A stretch of DNA of 64,000 nt from Polaribacter litorisediminis (GCF_019968605.1 NZ_CP082966.1:4081501-4145500); one strand, 5' to 3'. Shown: positions 1 through 8,557, counted from the stretch's first letter. The notes: a model not told the origin generated them from the sequence alone. A program made the numbers and translations.

Positions 1-198
1 TGATTTTAAAGAGTAATTAATTTTACCATTAAATAATATTTTTTTATTAAAATAATTTACATCTATTTTTTTTGTTAAAACTTTAATAGTATCATATGAA
101 ATATCATTATAGTCTTCATTATTCACTATCTCATTATTTTTACATTTAGAAAACATGTAAATAATAAGAATTAAAATAAAATAAAATTTTAAATTCAT
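1..198 (-). CDS. Membrane-fusion lipoprotein, partial (N-terminal 66 residues)
   Basis: The frame starts at 198 and stays open to the window edge, so only the N-terminus is visible. It has a hydrophobic leader followed by a lipobox-like FSKC (Cys19), then a charged linker and a stretch ending LFNGKINYSLKS. This matches in layout the MFP at 5523-6581, whose N-terminus is also a lipoprotein leader followed by a short linker and a TNGKIS segment. It follows peptide A, its propeller and a DUF1573 gene on the same strand, so it would be the fourth gene of that operon. The expected neighbour outside the window is an RND permease. The identity as an RND periplasmic adaptor is inferred from position and N-terminal resemblance only. 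Confidence 0.5.
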   Translation of the reverse strand, partial: MNLKFYFILILIIYMFSKCKNNEIVNNEDYNDISYDTIKVLTKKIDVNYFNKKILFNGKINYSLKS

Positions 199-212
199 AG
201 ATAATAAGATTA

Positions 213-623
213 TTAATCCATTACTATACCTGAAACTCGAAGTGTTAAAGGTGAAGTTTCATTATTGGAGACAATAAATATTTCTTTTGAAAAACGACCT
301 TTTTTATTTGAGTCATAAACAACCAAAATACTATCTATATCATTAGGTTTTAGTTTTTTTTTTGACCAAAAAGGAATGGTACAACCACATGATGCTTTAA
401 CTGATTCAATTTTAAAGTCATTTTCTCCAATATTCTTGTATGAAAAATAAATAGAATCTGCTTTAAATAGTTTCAGTTTATCAAAGTTATAATGTTGATT
501 CTCTAATTTTATAGTTGTCTTTTTGCTTAAAATTCTTTTAAAATCGTTTGGCTTTCTTATACTATATGAAATTAGAAAGAATATTACAAAAATAAATATA
601 AGAATTACTGTTTTTTTTATCAT
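213..623 (-). CDS. DUF1573 domain protein, membrane-anchored
   Basis: 136 residues. One N-terminal hydrophobic segment (about residues 4-22) lacks a lipobox Cys, so the protein is probably anchored by an uncleaved helix facing the periplasm. Residues 45-136 form an Ig-like DUF1573 domain (Pfam PF07610) with the hallmark SCGCTIP motif and a C-terminal SGIV strand. It closely resembles the DUF1573 protein at 17908-18315, which is also second in line after a peptide and a propeller. One base separates it from the propeller gene, so they are probably cotranscribed. The function of DUF1573 is not known. The paired cysteines could contact the Cys-containing peptide of the same operon, which is inference. 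Confidence 0.8.
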   Translation of the reverse strand: MIKKTVILIFIFVIFFLISYSIRKPNDFKRILSKKTTIKLENQHYNFDKLKLFKADSIYFSYKNIGENDFKIESVKASCGCTIPFWSKKKLKPNDIDSILVVYDSNKKGRFSKEIFIVSNNETSPLTLRVSGIVMD

Positions 624-624
624 A

Positions 625-1662
625 TTATTGTAAAGTTGGCTTTAAAAAAAATAACTCAAAATCTTCATTTTTATAAAAACTACTTTCCAAATTTTTAACT
701 GAAATTAAAAATTCATCATCTTTACCAACAATGAAAGGAAAATATTTTTCATTAGTAATATCGTTTTCAACATTAGAAACATCAAAATTCATTACTTTTC
801 TAGTTGATTTATTAACTATAGCAACATATTCTTTACTCTTTTTGATAAAAGAAAAATAAAAATGCTTGTTTGTTGAAAAGAAAAACTCTTTAATGACTTC
901 TTTATAAAAAAACGGATTACTTTTTTCTGTTTTAAAATTTTTTATATCACCTAATTCAGCTTCGTCTAATTCCACGCCATTAAAAATTATTTTATATCCT
1001 ATTTTTAAATTAGAACCTTTTATTTGGTAAAGAGCATTTGAGTAATTCTTAAAAAAAAACAAATCTTTATTAATATTTATGAAAGAATTATATGGGTATA
1101 CACCATGTGATGGATGTTCTTTTAAATACTGAATTTGTTTATTAAAATTCATGTCAGCAATCATTAATAAGTCCTGACCTTTCCCATTTACTAAATAATA
1201 ATATTCATCTGTCTTATAAAACCTTGTACTTGGATAATCAATTCTTTTGCTATTAATATATTCAAAAGTATTAACATCGAAAAAAAGGACTTTACCTGCA
1301 ACAAGCATTTCAATTTTTTGTGAATCAATTAAAAAGTCATAAATATTTTGTGTTTCATCAAAAGGAACAGTGATTTTTTTTATAAACTCACCCTTAGTAT
1401 CAAATATATACACGCCAGGAGATGAAAATCTATTCAAGATAAAAATAAAATTTTTATGAACAAGTATTTTATCTATTGAAGCAATTAGATTTCTGTTTTT
1501 TGTGTTTAATTTTATTTTTTTTTCAACTTCAAAAAAAGCGCTTAATTTATGTCTAACTATCTGCTCATTTGTGTCTATATTTAAAACCTTAAAATCTCCT
1601 GAATCTTTATTTTTACAAGAAAACAGAAGTGAAAATAAAATAATTATAAAGATATTTTTCAT
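625..1662 (-). CDS. Beta-propeller lipoprotein (6-bladed, DUF5128-like)
   Basis: 345 residues from the chosen start at 1662, giving a lipoprotein leader with lipobox LFSC. A Met at 1686 is in frame but lies inside the 17-bp inverted repeat that follows peptide A, so the later start is preferred. The body has repeated blade-like units with phrases such as ILVHKNFIFIL and VYIFDTKGEF, typical of Bacteroidetes 6-bladed propeller lipoproteins (recalled Pfam PF17170/PF15869 type). Propellers of this group have no assigned enzymatic role and are thought to bind ligands. It lies between peptide A and a DUF1573 gene, the same order seen on the plus strand at 16528-18315. Binding or sensing of the peptide is inference. 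Confidence 0.75.
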   Translation of the reverse strand: MKNIFIIILFSLLFSCKNKDSGDFKVLNIDTNEQIVRHKLSAFFEVEKKIKLNTKNRNLIASIDKILVHKNFIFILNRFSSPGVYIFDTKGEFIKKITVPFDETQNIYDFLIDSQKIEMLVAGKVLFFDVNTFEYINSKRIDYPSTRFYKTDEYYYLVNGKGQDLLMIADMNFNKQIQYLKEHPSHGVYPYNSFININKDLFFFKNYSNALYQIKGSNLKIGYKIIFNGVELDEAELGDIKNFKTEKSNPFFYKEVIKEFFFSTNKHFYFSFIKKSKEYVAIVNKSTRKVMNFDVSNVENDITNEKYFPFIVGKDDEFLISVKNLESSFYKNEDFELFFLKPTLQ

Positions 1663-1678
1663 TATATTTTTAAATGAA

Positions 1679-1713
1679 AATAACATTCATTATTTAAAAT
1701 AATGAATGTTATT
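1679..1713 (-). terminator. Inverted repeat between peptide A and its propeller
   Basis: A perfect 17-bp inverted repeat (arms 1679-1695 and 1697-1713, one central base) fills the gap between the peptide A stop and the propeller start. It is AT-rich with no clean U-run on the minus strand, so it may act as an attenuator or RNA-stability stem rather than a strong terminator. Hairpins sit at the same place after four other peptide genes. Confidence 0.5.
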
Positions 1714-1727
1714 TAGTGATTTATAAA

Positions 1728-1979
1728 TTAATTTGGTGCTTGTGTAATAACTGGTTTATCACCACATGTTGTTGAATCCCCACAATTACAACCAACACCA
1801 TTACCATTAACATGGCAAATAGTTCTGTCTCCAGTCCCCCATCCAGGGCAGTCTATTTGCTCAGATGTACATTCATTTTGAAATGCATTTGCTTCATTAG
1901 GAACGAAACTGAATGCAATTCCTAAAGCCATTGAACAAACTAATAATGCGCTAAATAGATTTTTTTTTAATTTTTTCAT
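1728..1979 (-). CDS. Secreted Cys-rich small peptide A (NVEALA-like)
   Basis: 83 residues. The leader has a basic start (MKKLKKN), a hydrophobic core and ends VPNEANA, close to the N-x-E-A-x-A junction of the Pfam NVEALA family (PF14055, recalled). The mature part of about 50 residues begins FQNEC, holds six cysteines and is rich in Gly, Asp and Thr. The leader is very similar to that of peptide F at 16528 (IPNEAEA junction), but the mature parts are unrelated. An RND A gene remnant starts divergently 250 bp upstream. NVEALA-family peptides have no established function. Cleavage after Ala and disulfide formation are inferred. Confidence 0.75.
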   Translation of the reverse strand: MKKLKKNLFSALLVCSMALGIAFSFVPNEANAFQNECTSEQIDCPGWGTGDRTICHVNGNGVGCNCGDSTTCGDKPVITQAPN

Positions 1980-2134
1980 TTTAAGTGTTTTTTTTAAACC
2001 ATTAATGTAGTTTAAGTTAATAATTAATTAAATAGTGTGTATGATATAAAATCACATGAAAAATTATGCACAATTTTTAAATAAAAATAAATATTCTTAG
2101 CTAAAGACAATTAAAAAAACAATAAAAGCAATCT

Positions 2135-2159
2135 TAATCATTACATAAAGTAATGATTA
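2135..2159. promoter_or_regulatory. 10-bp palindrome in the peptide A / RND A divergent gap
   Basis: TAATCATTAC and its exact reverse complement are separated by ATAAA. It lies between the divergently oriented peptide A gene and an RND A remnant, so an operator is plausible. No equivalent sequence was found in the other divergent gaps, which have different palindromes. Confidence 0.3.
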
Positions 2160-2229
2160 TACTTTATTTTATTTAGCTTCTTTATCCTTTAATCTAAAAT
2201 TTTTAGTTTTATTATTTTCTATTAAAAAA

Positions 2230-2484
2230 ATGAGTTTAAAAAAAACCACTTACTTTAAATTTTTTGTTGCTTTCCTAGTTTTAAGTTTTTTAGGGTTTTT
2301 AATACTTCCTAAACTTTCTGTTCGGTTAAACCTAAATGAATCCTTGCCATCCATTTCTGTAAGTTATAGTTGTGCTAATGCATCACCCTATACTTCAAGA
2401 AGGGAAGTAATTATTATTTTAGAGGGAAGTTTTAGCACTCTAAAAGATTTTACTAAAATTAATTTTAAATCTTCTAGAAAGTAA
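2230..2484 (+). pseudogene. RND permease A 5' remnant (copy 1)
   Basis: 84 codons that align with the first ~85 codons of the intact RND permease at 13252: a first membrane helix with LSFLGF, then the PKLSVRLN and ESLPS segments and REV..ILEG. It ends at a stop just where the intact gene reads SKSSKGNGS, and no continuation is recognisable downstream to 2621. The substitutions (a Cys for Trp, RREVIIILEG) are more numerous than in the other two remnants, so this looks like the oldest copy. It starts with ATG where the others use TTG. It is divergent from peptide A. Confidence 0.8.
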
Positions 2485-2621
2485 GGAAATATTATTTTGA
2501 TTTTGCAGATACGAATAACTTAAATAAAAGTAATTCTCATTTCTTGATGGTATCGAAAGAATTATTTTTAGAATTTGAATAACACAAGAGAAACTTTTTT
2601 ACATGATATTAATATAAAAAA

Positions 2622-3044
2622 TTATTCAATATTCTCTATCATAAACACTAATTCTTCAAAATTTTCATCTAAAGAAAAATTAACCAATTGGTTAGAATAA
2701 TTTAGGTAGCTTGGTTTATTAATTTTAAAAATTAGTGACTCTTTTGAAAACGGTTTAGTTAGATAAATAATATTAGAAAAATCTTCATATTTTGAGTATG
2801 TGTATTTTAAACTTTTTTTTGAATAACCTGTAATAATAATAATTATTGATTTTTTCTCTTTTACTTCTTCTAACACTTTAAAATTACAAGTATTACATCC
2901 TTTATCTGGCAAAATTATTAACAAGTTTTCTGCTCCTTCAAACCTTTTTTTTAAATGGGTTTCAGCATATTTAATAAGTTCATATTTATCATTTGAACAG
3001 CTTATAAGAAAGATTGAAATGATTAAAATTTTAATAGATTTCAT
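2622..3044 (-). CDS. Thioredoxin-like lipoprotein with CNTC motif
   Basis: 140 residues with a lipoprotein leader (lipobox LISC). The N-terminal half of the mature protein has a strand LLIILPDKG followed by a CNTC motif, laid out like the beta-strand/CxxC/helix of a thioredoxin fold. The C-terminal half is poorly conserved and the cis-Pro loop is not obvious. It is the third gene of the peptide B operon, 2 bp after the propeller. The paralogous position in the peptide C operon (6676-7137) carries a CGGC protein. A disulfide reductase or isomerase acting on the neighbouring peptide is inferred; catalysis is not shown by sequence alone. Confidence 0.6.
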   Translation of the reverse strand: MKSIKILIISIFLISCSNDKYELIKYAETHLKKRFEGAENLLIILPDKGCNTCNFKVLEEVKEKKSIIIIITGYSKKSLKYTYSKYEDFSNIIYLTKPFSKESLIFKINKPSYLNYSNQLVNFSLDENFEELVFMIENIE

Positions 3045-3046
3045 AT

Positions 3047-4192
3047 CTATTTTTTATTTTCCACAATTTTTAATAATGAAAAAACTAACTTATTCTCATT
3101 AAATTCTTCATTTAACTCATTATTCTTTGACATCCACAGGCCTTTTTTTGTTAAAAAGTAGTCATAGTAATTATATACTGAACCAGTGAATTTTGTTTCA
3201 CTGATTTTTACTAAATCTGAATTTAAAATACTAATAGAAAAAGGACTTAATTGATTTGAAGGTTTTGTATTATTCAAAGACTCTCTTTTTACAGGAAGAA
3301 TAGTTATTAAGTAATATAAATTTTCGTATTTATTGTAAATTATCGACTTGTATCTATGTTGAGTTAAAAGATTACTCATCATTTCTTCGAATGATGAAGA
3401 GCAACCATTTTTAACATTTGTATTAATAAATTTACTTTTAAAATTATGCTCAGATACTATTCTATTTTCTTCTAAACTAAATTTGAATAATTTTGGAGTT
3501 ATTCCAAATAAATATATAAGCTCTCCTTTGTTATTTTGTGTATATGACCTGTAGTAATAGTCATTTTCCCAACACTTATCAAAGTAATCTTTTGGAAAAG
3601 AAATATTCATTTTCCTAACTGAATCATTTTTTAAATTATATTCCATTAAAATTTTTGAGCTATAGAACTCATCAGTAGGTGGCTTGCCATCATATGCGAA
3701 CAAATTAACGTATAGTTTTTCATTATATAAAGATACTTTTGCGTCATTCCAACTCATCATAAAAAATAAATTAGAATTTGACTTTTCTTGGGAAGTTTCA
3801 ATTCTATCAGACTTGATAATTTTATTTTCTTTGGTAAAATAAACATTGCTAAAATAGCTTCCTATAAAATTCAAATCTTTACTTAGTGGATAAAATGCTG
3901 CCATATCAAAGTTGTTTATCCTATCTGGCCCTTCATCAGCAAAAACTATTTTTTTTATTCTTTCTTTTTTTTTTAGATCATAAATATCTAACGTATTTTG
4001 GTAAGATCCTTTTCTGTATAGAAACGTAGAACCATTTATCTCTATTACATAATTCAAAAAACTTTTGTAATGTGTATCATTATCAATTTCCATAACTATA
4101 GTCTCGTCCTCAATCAGCATTATATTATCAGTATTCTTTTTATTCTGGCAGCCAAAGAAAAATAAAAGCAAAATTATTTTTAGTATTTTCAT
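3047..4192 (-). CDS. Beta-propeller lipoprotein (DUF4221-like)
   Basis: 381 residues with a leader ending in lipobox FFGC. The mature part shows repeated strand-rich units (DIYDLKKKERIKKIVF, then an EGPDRINNF phrase) of the type seen in DUF4221 lipoproteins of Bacteroidetes (family name from memory). It resembles the 377-residue propeller at 7140-8273 along its length, including the NSDLVKISE / LDEKFNVLGE and KKGLWMSKN / KEGLAIARK phrases near the C-terminus. It is the second gene of the peptide B operon, 154 bp after the peptide with a terminator between. It is probably anchored in the outer or inner membrane facing the periplasm. The ligand is unknown. Confidence 0.7.
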   Translation of the reverse strand: MKILKIILLLFFFGCQNKKNTDNIMLIEDETIVMEIDNDTHYKSFLNYVIEINGSTFLYRKGSYQNTLDIYDLKKKERIKKIVFADEGPDRINNFDMAAFYPLSKDLNFIGSYFSNVYFTKENKIIKSDRIETSQEKSNSNLFFMMSWNDAKVSLYNEKLYVNLFAYDGKPPTDEFYSSKILMEYNLKNDSVRKMNISFPKDYFDKCWENDYYYRSYTQNNKGELIYLFGITPKLFKFSLEENRIVSEHNFKSKFINTNVKNGCSSSFEEMMSNLLTQHRYKSIIYNKYENLYYLITILPVKRESLNNTKPSNQLSPFSISILNSDLVKISETKFTGSVYNYYDYFLTKKGLWMSKNNELNEEFNENKLVFSLLKIVENKK

Positions 4193-4290
4193 AAATTTTT
4201 AATTTAAATAAGCAGAAATGAAAGTTTAGAATTCCTCAAACGGAAATTAAATTAATAGAATTTAACCTTTAACGTTTTTTTAATATAATT

Positions 4291-4330
4291 AAAAAAAAAT
4301 TGCACAAGAATTTTAGTCTAGTGCAATTTT
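4291..4330 (-). terminator. Rho-independent terminator after peptide B
   Basis: On the minus strand AAATTGCAC (4329-4321) pairs with GTGCAATTT (4305-4297), followed by a run of T. It lies 17 bp after the peptide B stop and ahead of the propeller gene. This is the clearest case of a stop signal separating a peptide from its downstream partners. Confidence 0.75.
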
Positions 4331-4346
4331 TATTTTAAGTAAAAAA

Positions 4347-4559
4347 TTACTTCGGTACATGAATAATTACTGGATCCATAACTGTCACAGTACATTGATC
4401 CCCATTTCCGATGCAGAAACCATCAGAAGCAATTCTTGTTCTGAAAGTTTCCCAATCTCCATCCTCTTGTGCATAAGCACTTTCTAAGTTAGTCAAACTT
4501 AAAATTCCAACAATCATAAAAGCATAAGCAAATAGACTTCCTAAAATTTTTTTATTCAT
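4347..4559 (-). CDS. Secreted small peptide B (NVEALA-like)
   Basis: 70 residues. The hydrophobic leader ends LTNLESAYAQ, so signal peptidase I cleavage after AYA is likely. The mature part is about 40 residues with two cysteines (GFC and QC) and a hydrophobic C-terminus DPVIIHVPK. The leader layout matches the other peptides in the array although the sequence is more diverged. The downstream operon is propeller plus CNTC thioredoxin-like protein. An RND A remnant starts divergently 294 bp upstream. Function unknown; a secreted signal or a bacteriocin-like role are both open. Confidence 0.7.
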   Translation of the reverse strand: MNKKILGSLFAYAFMIVGILSLTNLESAYAQEDGDWETFRTRIASDGFCIGNGDQCTVTVMDPVIIHVPK

Positions 4560-4607
4560 AATAAAAATAGATTTAAAACCTACAAAATGTAGACATGATT
4601 AATAAGT

Positions 4608-4629
4608 ACTATATCTAATATGATATAGT
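4608..4629. promoter_or_regulatory. 8-bp palindrome upstream of peptide B
   Basis: ACTATATC and GATATAGT are separated by six bases, 49 bp upstream of the peptide B start. It could be an operator. No protein or matching site elsewhere in the window supports it. Confidence 0.25.
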
Positions 4630-4853
4630 TGTAAATTTTACATAAAACAGAAATAATTTTATCTAAAAATGAATCTGTTATAATTCAAATGTAAATATTA
4701 TAACTGCTGTTGTTGTAACAAGGAAGTTTAGTTTACTTAAAAAGCATACTTATGGTAATGTATTTCCTTTTTACTGATAATTAAACATATAAATACTTTT
4801 TAGATAAAATAATTTTAATAATTTAGTTATAAATATAAATACTGAGAAGTAAT

Positions 4854-5057
4854 TTGAAAAAGGAAATTTTTAAAATATTAATAGTTTTTTTAATACTAAG
4901 TTTTTTAGGTTTTTTAACTTTCCCTAAACTTTCTGTTCGGTTAAACCCGAGTGAATCCTTACCTTCCATTTCTGTAAGTTATAGTTGGGCAAATTCATCA
5001 CCTTATGCTTTAGAAAGGGAGGTAACAAATATTTTAGAAGGTGGTTTAGGAATTTAA
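4854..5057 (+). pseudogene. RND permease A 5' remnant (copy 2)
   Basis: 67 codons from a TTG start, aligned with the N-terminus of the RND permease at 13252 (first helix LSFLGF, PKLSVRLNPSESLPS, EREVTNILEGG). It stops after LEGGLGI where the intact gene continues GGFSVVKG. The last 48 bp (5012-5059) are identical to the end of remnant copy 3 at 9479-9526. Its 3' end overlaps by 12 bp the 3' end of a convergent, likewise truncated RND gene at 5046-5513. This looks like one deletion that removed the C-terminal parts of two tail-to-tail RND genes. Confidence 0.85.
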
Positions 5058-5513
5058 AAATTTTTCATCATTAAAATTTTCCTTTAAAGAAACGGTAAGA
5101 TTTAAAATAGGTATATCTGTTGCAGATGCTTTACTTACTTTTGGTCGGTCTAAGTCTCTTGGTAAGTAATTCAATGAGGCATCAACTTTTTCATTCGCTT
5201 CAACAAAAGCCAAATTAGTATTAGTACCATACTCAAATTGAAGTTTAAGCGTGGCAAAGCCATCTCTTGTTTCTGAAGTAATATCTTTTAAGTTACCAAC
5301 TTGAAGTAGCTGATTTCTTAGCGGTCTTATTAAGTTTGTTTCTAATTCTCGAGTTGTATTGTTAGGATAACTAACTTGAACTGTAATTTCTGGTATTGGA
5401 ATATTAGGCATTAAAGAAGTTGGAATTCTTGATGAAGAAACAACACCTAATAATAAAAAGGCTAGAGTAGCCATAAAAACGGCAATGGGTCTATTTATTA
5501 GAAACTTTACCAT
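5046..5513 (-). pseudogene. RND permease B, N-terminal 155 codons only
   Basis: Starts MVKFLINRPIAVFMATLAF, a canonical HAE1-type RND first helix, and continues through the first porter segment (SLMPNIPIPEITVQVSYPN, RELETNLIRPLR, DLDRPKVSKA). A full permease would need about 1,000 residues; this frame ends after about 15%. It is the last gene of the operon peptide C - propeller - CGGC protein - MFP, 9 bp after the MFP, the usual MFP-RND order. The truncation coincides with the junction to RND A remnant copy 2. A functional protein is unlikely. Confidence 0.85.
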
Positions 5514-5522
5514 AGTTTCTAA

Positions 5523-6581
5523 TTATTTTATATTTATTTCTTTATCAATAAAAGTAGTATTAACTTTTGCATCGTGAGATAAATTTAAATTACCTGAAAC
5601 TATAATAGTGTCCGAAACTTTTAAACCTTTTTTAATTGCATAACTATTATTATTTTCTCCAGCCACTTCTACATAGTTCCATTTTGCCAATCCTTTTTCT
5701 AGAGTAAAAACAACTTGCCTATTTGAGCGTAAAACTAAAGCTTCTTTTGGTATCACAATAACATCTTTTAAAGGCTTATTTATTATAACTTTTACATTCA
5801 TACCATCTAGTAAATTAGTTTCTTTACTTAAAACCTTGGCTTTAATTTTAATTAAACCATTTTTATCAACTAGTGGGTTAATCTCTGTTATTCTGCCTTT
5901 TAACGATTCATCATTGTTAACAAAAGAGAGTATTTCAATTTCTTGCCCAATTGAAACAAACTGAAATTCATTTTCTAAAACCGAAAAGAAAACTTCTAAT
6001 TTATTTGGATTGATTAACGTGCAAAACACATCTGCAGTTGTGATAAAATCACCTTCTTTTTTTTCTAAATTTGCAATTACCCCAGAGAAAGGAGCCTTTA
6101 GTAGAGTTTGATTATATATAATTTGTACTCTTTCTAAATTATTTTTAGCTTGTAAAACACCGCTTTTAATCTCTAAATTTCTAATTCTTTCTTTTGTTAA
6201 GTTATTATTATAATTTACTTTTTCTTCTTCAAGCTTAATTTCCGATTTTTCTTGATCTATAAAAGATTTTTCTATATCGCTTTTTAAAAGATTATTCTGT
6301 AAAGATGCTAACAATTTACCTTTATTAACATTTTGTCCATTGTATATGCTAATAATAGCGATTTTTTCATTTGAATTAAACCTTAGATCAATTTTATTTA
6401 CTGCACTTATTTTACCATTAGTTACGATTTGATAATTGAAAGAATATTTATCTATTTTATCTATAATGACATTTAATTTATACGACTTTTTTTTACTTAA
6501 TTTTTTGTCAATTTCAGGTACTTCTAATTTATTTAAGCAGGAAAAAAATACAAGAAATAGTAAAAACTTATAACGATTCAT
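5523..6581 (-). CDS. RND efflux periplasmic adaptor (MFP), lipoprotein
   Basis: 352 residues; lipobox FFSC near residue 15. The order is that of RND membrane-fusion proteins: a barrel-sandwich half (NGKISAVNKIDLRF...GQNVNKGKLLA), a short coiled-coil hairpin rich in Glu/Lys/Asn (about 100-150), the second lipoyl half (KAPFSGVIANLEKKEGDF), a beta-barrel domain and a C-terminal membrane-proximal domain. It would link an inner-membrane RND pump to an outer-membrane channel. Its own RND B partner is truncated, so the only complete RND in view is RND A at 13252. No TolC-like gene is visible. It is the fourth gene of the peptide C operon. Confidence 0.85.
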   Translation of the reverse strand: MNRYKFLLFLVFFSCLNKLEVPEIDKKLSKKKSYKLNVIIDKIDKYSFNYQIVTNGKISAVNKIDLRFNSNEKIAIISIYNGQNVNKGKLLASLQNNLLKSDIEKSFIDQEKSEIKLEEEKVNYNNNLTKERIRNLEIKSGVLQAKNNLERVQIIYNQTLLKAPFSGVIANLEKKEGDFITTADVFCTLINPNKLEVFFSVLENEFQFVSIGQEIEILSFVNNDESLKGRITEINPLVDKNGLIKIKAKVLSKETNLLDGMNVKVIINKPLKDVIVIPKEALVLRSNRQVVFTLEKGLAKWNYVEVAGENNNSYAIKKGLKVSDTIIVSGNLNLSHDAKVNTTFIDKEINIK

Positions 6582-6675
6582 AAAAACTAAATTAATCTAT
6601 TTTTGAATTTTAAAAATGATTTTAGTAATAAATAATTTATTTATTAAATTAAAATGAAAGTTATAGTGAATATTT

Positions 6676-7137
6676 CTATTGAGTATTAAAATCTTGCACT
6701 GTATTATCTTTAAAATTTTCCCTATCAAAAATAGACACACTATTAACACAGTCCTGATTTAATTTTAAAACTTGTGGGTATATTGAAGATACATTTGTGT
6801 TCATGAAAATATTATCTTTATCCATAAAAACATTTTTTTTATTCAAAAAAGAACTTCCTATAGAAATTCTTAGCTGTTTAATATCATAAACTCCAGTGAA
6901 TATAATAATTGTATTATTCTTATACAACATATTATTTTCTTTAAAAAACAAAGTAGCATCAGATATACAACCTCCACATCCTTCATTAGTTATTACTACT
7001 ACATTCTTAATCTTTTTCTTTTGAGAATTTGAAACCAAAAAATGATTTAATGATTTACTATAATCATCGCCACAGATTTTTGAATTACAAGACACTAATA
7101 GTAAGAAAAAACAAAGCAAAATAAAATAAAATTTCAT
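6676..7137 (-). CDS. Thioredoxin-like lipoprotein with CGGC motif
   Basis: 153 residues; leader with lipobox LVSC. A predicted strand VVVITNEG is followed directly by CGGC, as in thioredoxin-fold proteins, then a helix and a second strand NTIIIFTGV. A later SIYPQVLKL segment could supply the cis-Pro loop (Tyr-Pro). The equivalent position in the peptide B operon holds a CNTC protein, while the peptide A, E and F operons have DUF1573 proteins instead. It lies 2 bp after the propeller and before the MFP. A redox role on the Cys-containing peptide is inferred. Confidence 0.6.
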   Translation of the reverse strand: MKFYFILLCFFLLLVSCNSKICGDDYSKSLNHFLVSNSQKKKIKNVVVITNEGCGGCISDATLFFKENNMLYKNNTIIIFTGVYDIKQLRISIGSSFLNKKNVFMDKDNIFMNTNVSSIYPQVLKLNQDCVNSVSIFDRENFKDNTVQDFNTQ

Positions 7138-7139
7138 TT

Positions 7140-8273
7140 CTATTTTATTAATTTAAAAATACTAAAAGTTAATTTATCATTATCTTGTTCATATAAATCT
7201 TTTCTTGCTATAGCTAGGCCTTCTTTTGATACTAAGATAAAATTATTGCTAAAAGTATTTGAATCAAACTTTTGCTCACCTAAAACATTAAACTTTTCGT
7301 CTAAGACAATTATAGAAAAATCTGGTTTCCGATCACCAGAAATATATTTATCTAAATCTGGTCTTAAATAAACGACTCTGTAATACAACTTATTGAATTT
7401 ATCAAATATTATTGAATTGTAGTCTGATGAAGTTAAACTGTAAGAATTTATTTTTTTCCAATCTGCAATGTTCTTATTCCCATATAATTTATCATTATTC
7501 ATAGGTTCAATATTGTCTATAAATTTAGATTTACACTCAATTTCTTTTAAAATATTTCCTTTAAAATCTATTTTGTAAAGATTTGTAGAAATAGGTAAAC
7601 TTATCAAAAATTGTTGATCATTCGTTGTTTTAGAAATACTCAAGTTATATTTAAATAATGCTCCCCAAAAGTTTTCTTCATATACTTTTGGAAGAGAGAA
7701 TATATTTTTAGTTTTTCCATCAATAATAGATAGTTCTCTAACCAAAGGGACATCTTTGTAATTTCCAAAATATTTCACCAAGGACTCTGTAAAATACAGT
7801 CTATTATCTAAGTAAATTATTGGATTATTAATCGAATTGTAGGGAAAAGAATAGAAGCTTTTTCTATCATTAATATTAAATAATTCAAATTTATTTAAAA
7901 CCTTACCTTTTTTACTTAGTAGAAAAACTTTTCCCATCTGGCTCTGAACCAAGGCAACAGTATTGTCTGGTAATATTTTGTGCGAAGTAAAAGTATTTAA
8001 ATTTCCAACTCCATTAGCACCCTCAACCTCTAATTTAATGATCTTTGGTATTGAATCCTCATAAATTACTAAAGAGTTATTGTTAATATTCAAAAAACTA
8101 AAATTTTCTTTATTCGAGAGATTCGAAAAAAAACTAGATGACTTTATGTTAAACGAAGATGACTCATCTAGAATAAAAACTTTTTTTTGAATTTCTTCTA
8201 AAAGAAAATCAGTATTTTTATTAGAGCATGATATTAATATTAAAAATATAAAAATCAATCTAAACTTATTCAT
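7140..8273 (-). CDS. Beta-propeller lipoprotein (DUF4221-like)
   Basis: 377 residues, lipobox LISC. It is strand-rich with blade-like repeats and a KLEVEGANGVGNLN phrase typical of DUF4221-type lipoproteins. It is similar over its length to the propeller at 3047-4192. It follows peptide C after a 47-bp gap that contains a hairpin, and is followed by the CGGC protein with 2 bp between. It is probably periplasm-facing and membrane-anchored. Peptide binding is a guess from the constant pairing. Confidence 0.7.
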   Translation of the reverse strand: MNKFRLIFIFLILISCSNKNTDFLLEEIQKKVFILDESSSFNIKSSSFFSNLSNKENFSFLNINNNSLVIYEDSIPKIIKLEVEGANGVGNLNTFTSHKILPDNTVALVQSQMGKVFLLSKKGKVLNKFELFNINDRKSFYSFPYNSINNPIIYLDNRLYFTESLVKYFGNYKDVPLVRELSIIDGKTKNIFSLPKVYEENFWGALFKYNLSISKTTNDQQFLISLPISTNLYKIDFKGNILKEIECKSKFIDNIEPMNNDKLYGNKNIADWKKINSYSLTSSDYNSIIFDKFNKLYYRVVYLRPDLDKYISGDRKPDFSIIVLDEKFNVLGEQKFDSNTFSNNFILVSKEGLAIARKDLYEQDNDKLTFSIFKLIK

Positions 8274-8288
8274 TTTTTATAAAGGTTT

Positions 8289-8313
8289 AAGGAGAGTTAA
8301 TTTAACTCTCCTT
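8289..8313 (-). terminator. Hairpin between peptide C and its propeller
   Basis: Perfect 12-bp arms (AAGGAGAGTTAA at 8289-8300 and its complement at 8302-8313) with one central base. Transcribed from the minus strand it forms a stable stem just after peptide C. No U-run follows, so it may attenuate transcription or protect the peptide mRNA 3' end. Confidence 0.55.
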
Positions 8314-8320
8314 GGTAAAT

Positions 8321-8557
8321 TTAATTTACAGTTATTGTTCCATTACAGAAAGAGCCCGCTGTTGCAAGCAGAGCACAATTTTTACCTCCACTAGGCGTTG
8401 TGTAACATCGTCCATAATTTTCAGATGATGTTGAACTGACAGTACACATTACAGTTCCTTCCCCTTCTCTAGTAATCTCTTGAGCAGAAGAATTTTCAAA
8501 AGAAAATATAGTTGATAGAACAACTAAACTAAAACCAATTAAAAACTTTTTTTTCAT
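8321..8557 (-). CDS. Secreted small peptide C (NVEALA-like)
   Basis: 78 residues. The leader MKKKFLIGFSLVVLSTIF is followed by ENSSAQ, a likely signal peptidase I site (SSA/Q). The mature part of about 53 residues has four cysteines and many Ser, Thr and Gly. It heads the only operon in the window that still has an intact MFP. Unlike A, B, D and E it has no RND A start next to it; peptide D lies 265 bp upstream on the same strand and takes that position. Function unknown. Confidence 0.7.
   Translation of the reverse strand: MKKKFLIGFSLVVLSTIFSFENSSAQEITREGEGTVMCTVSSTSSENYGRCYTTPSGGKNCALLATAGSFCNGTITVN

Noticed and set aside
2230..2484. RND remnants read as independent small membrane peptides
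   Set aside because: They align from the start with the intact permease N-terminus and end at different lesions, so they are truncated gene copies rather than a peptide family.
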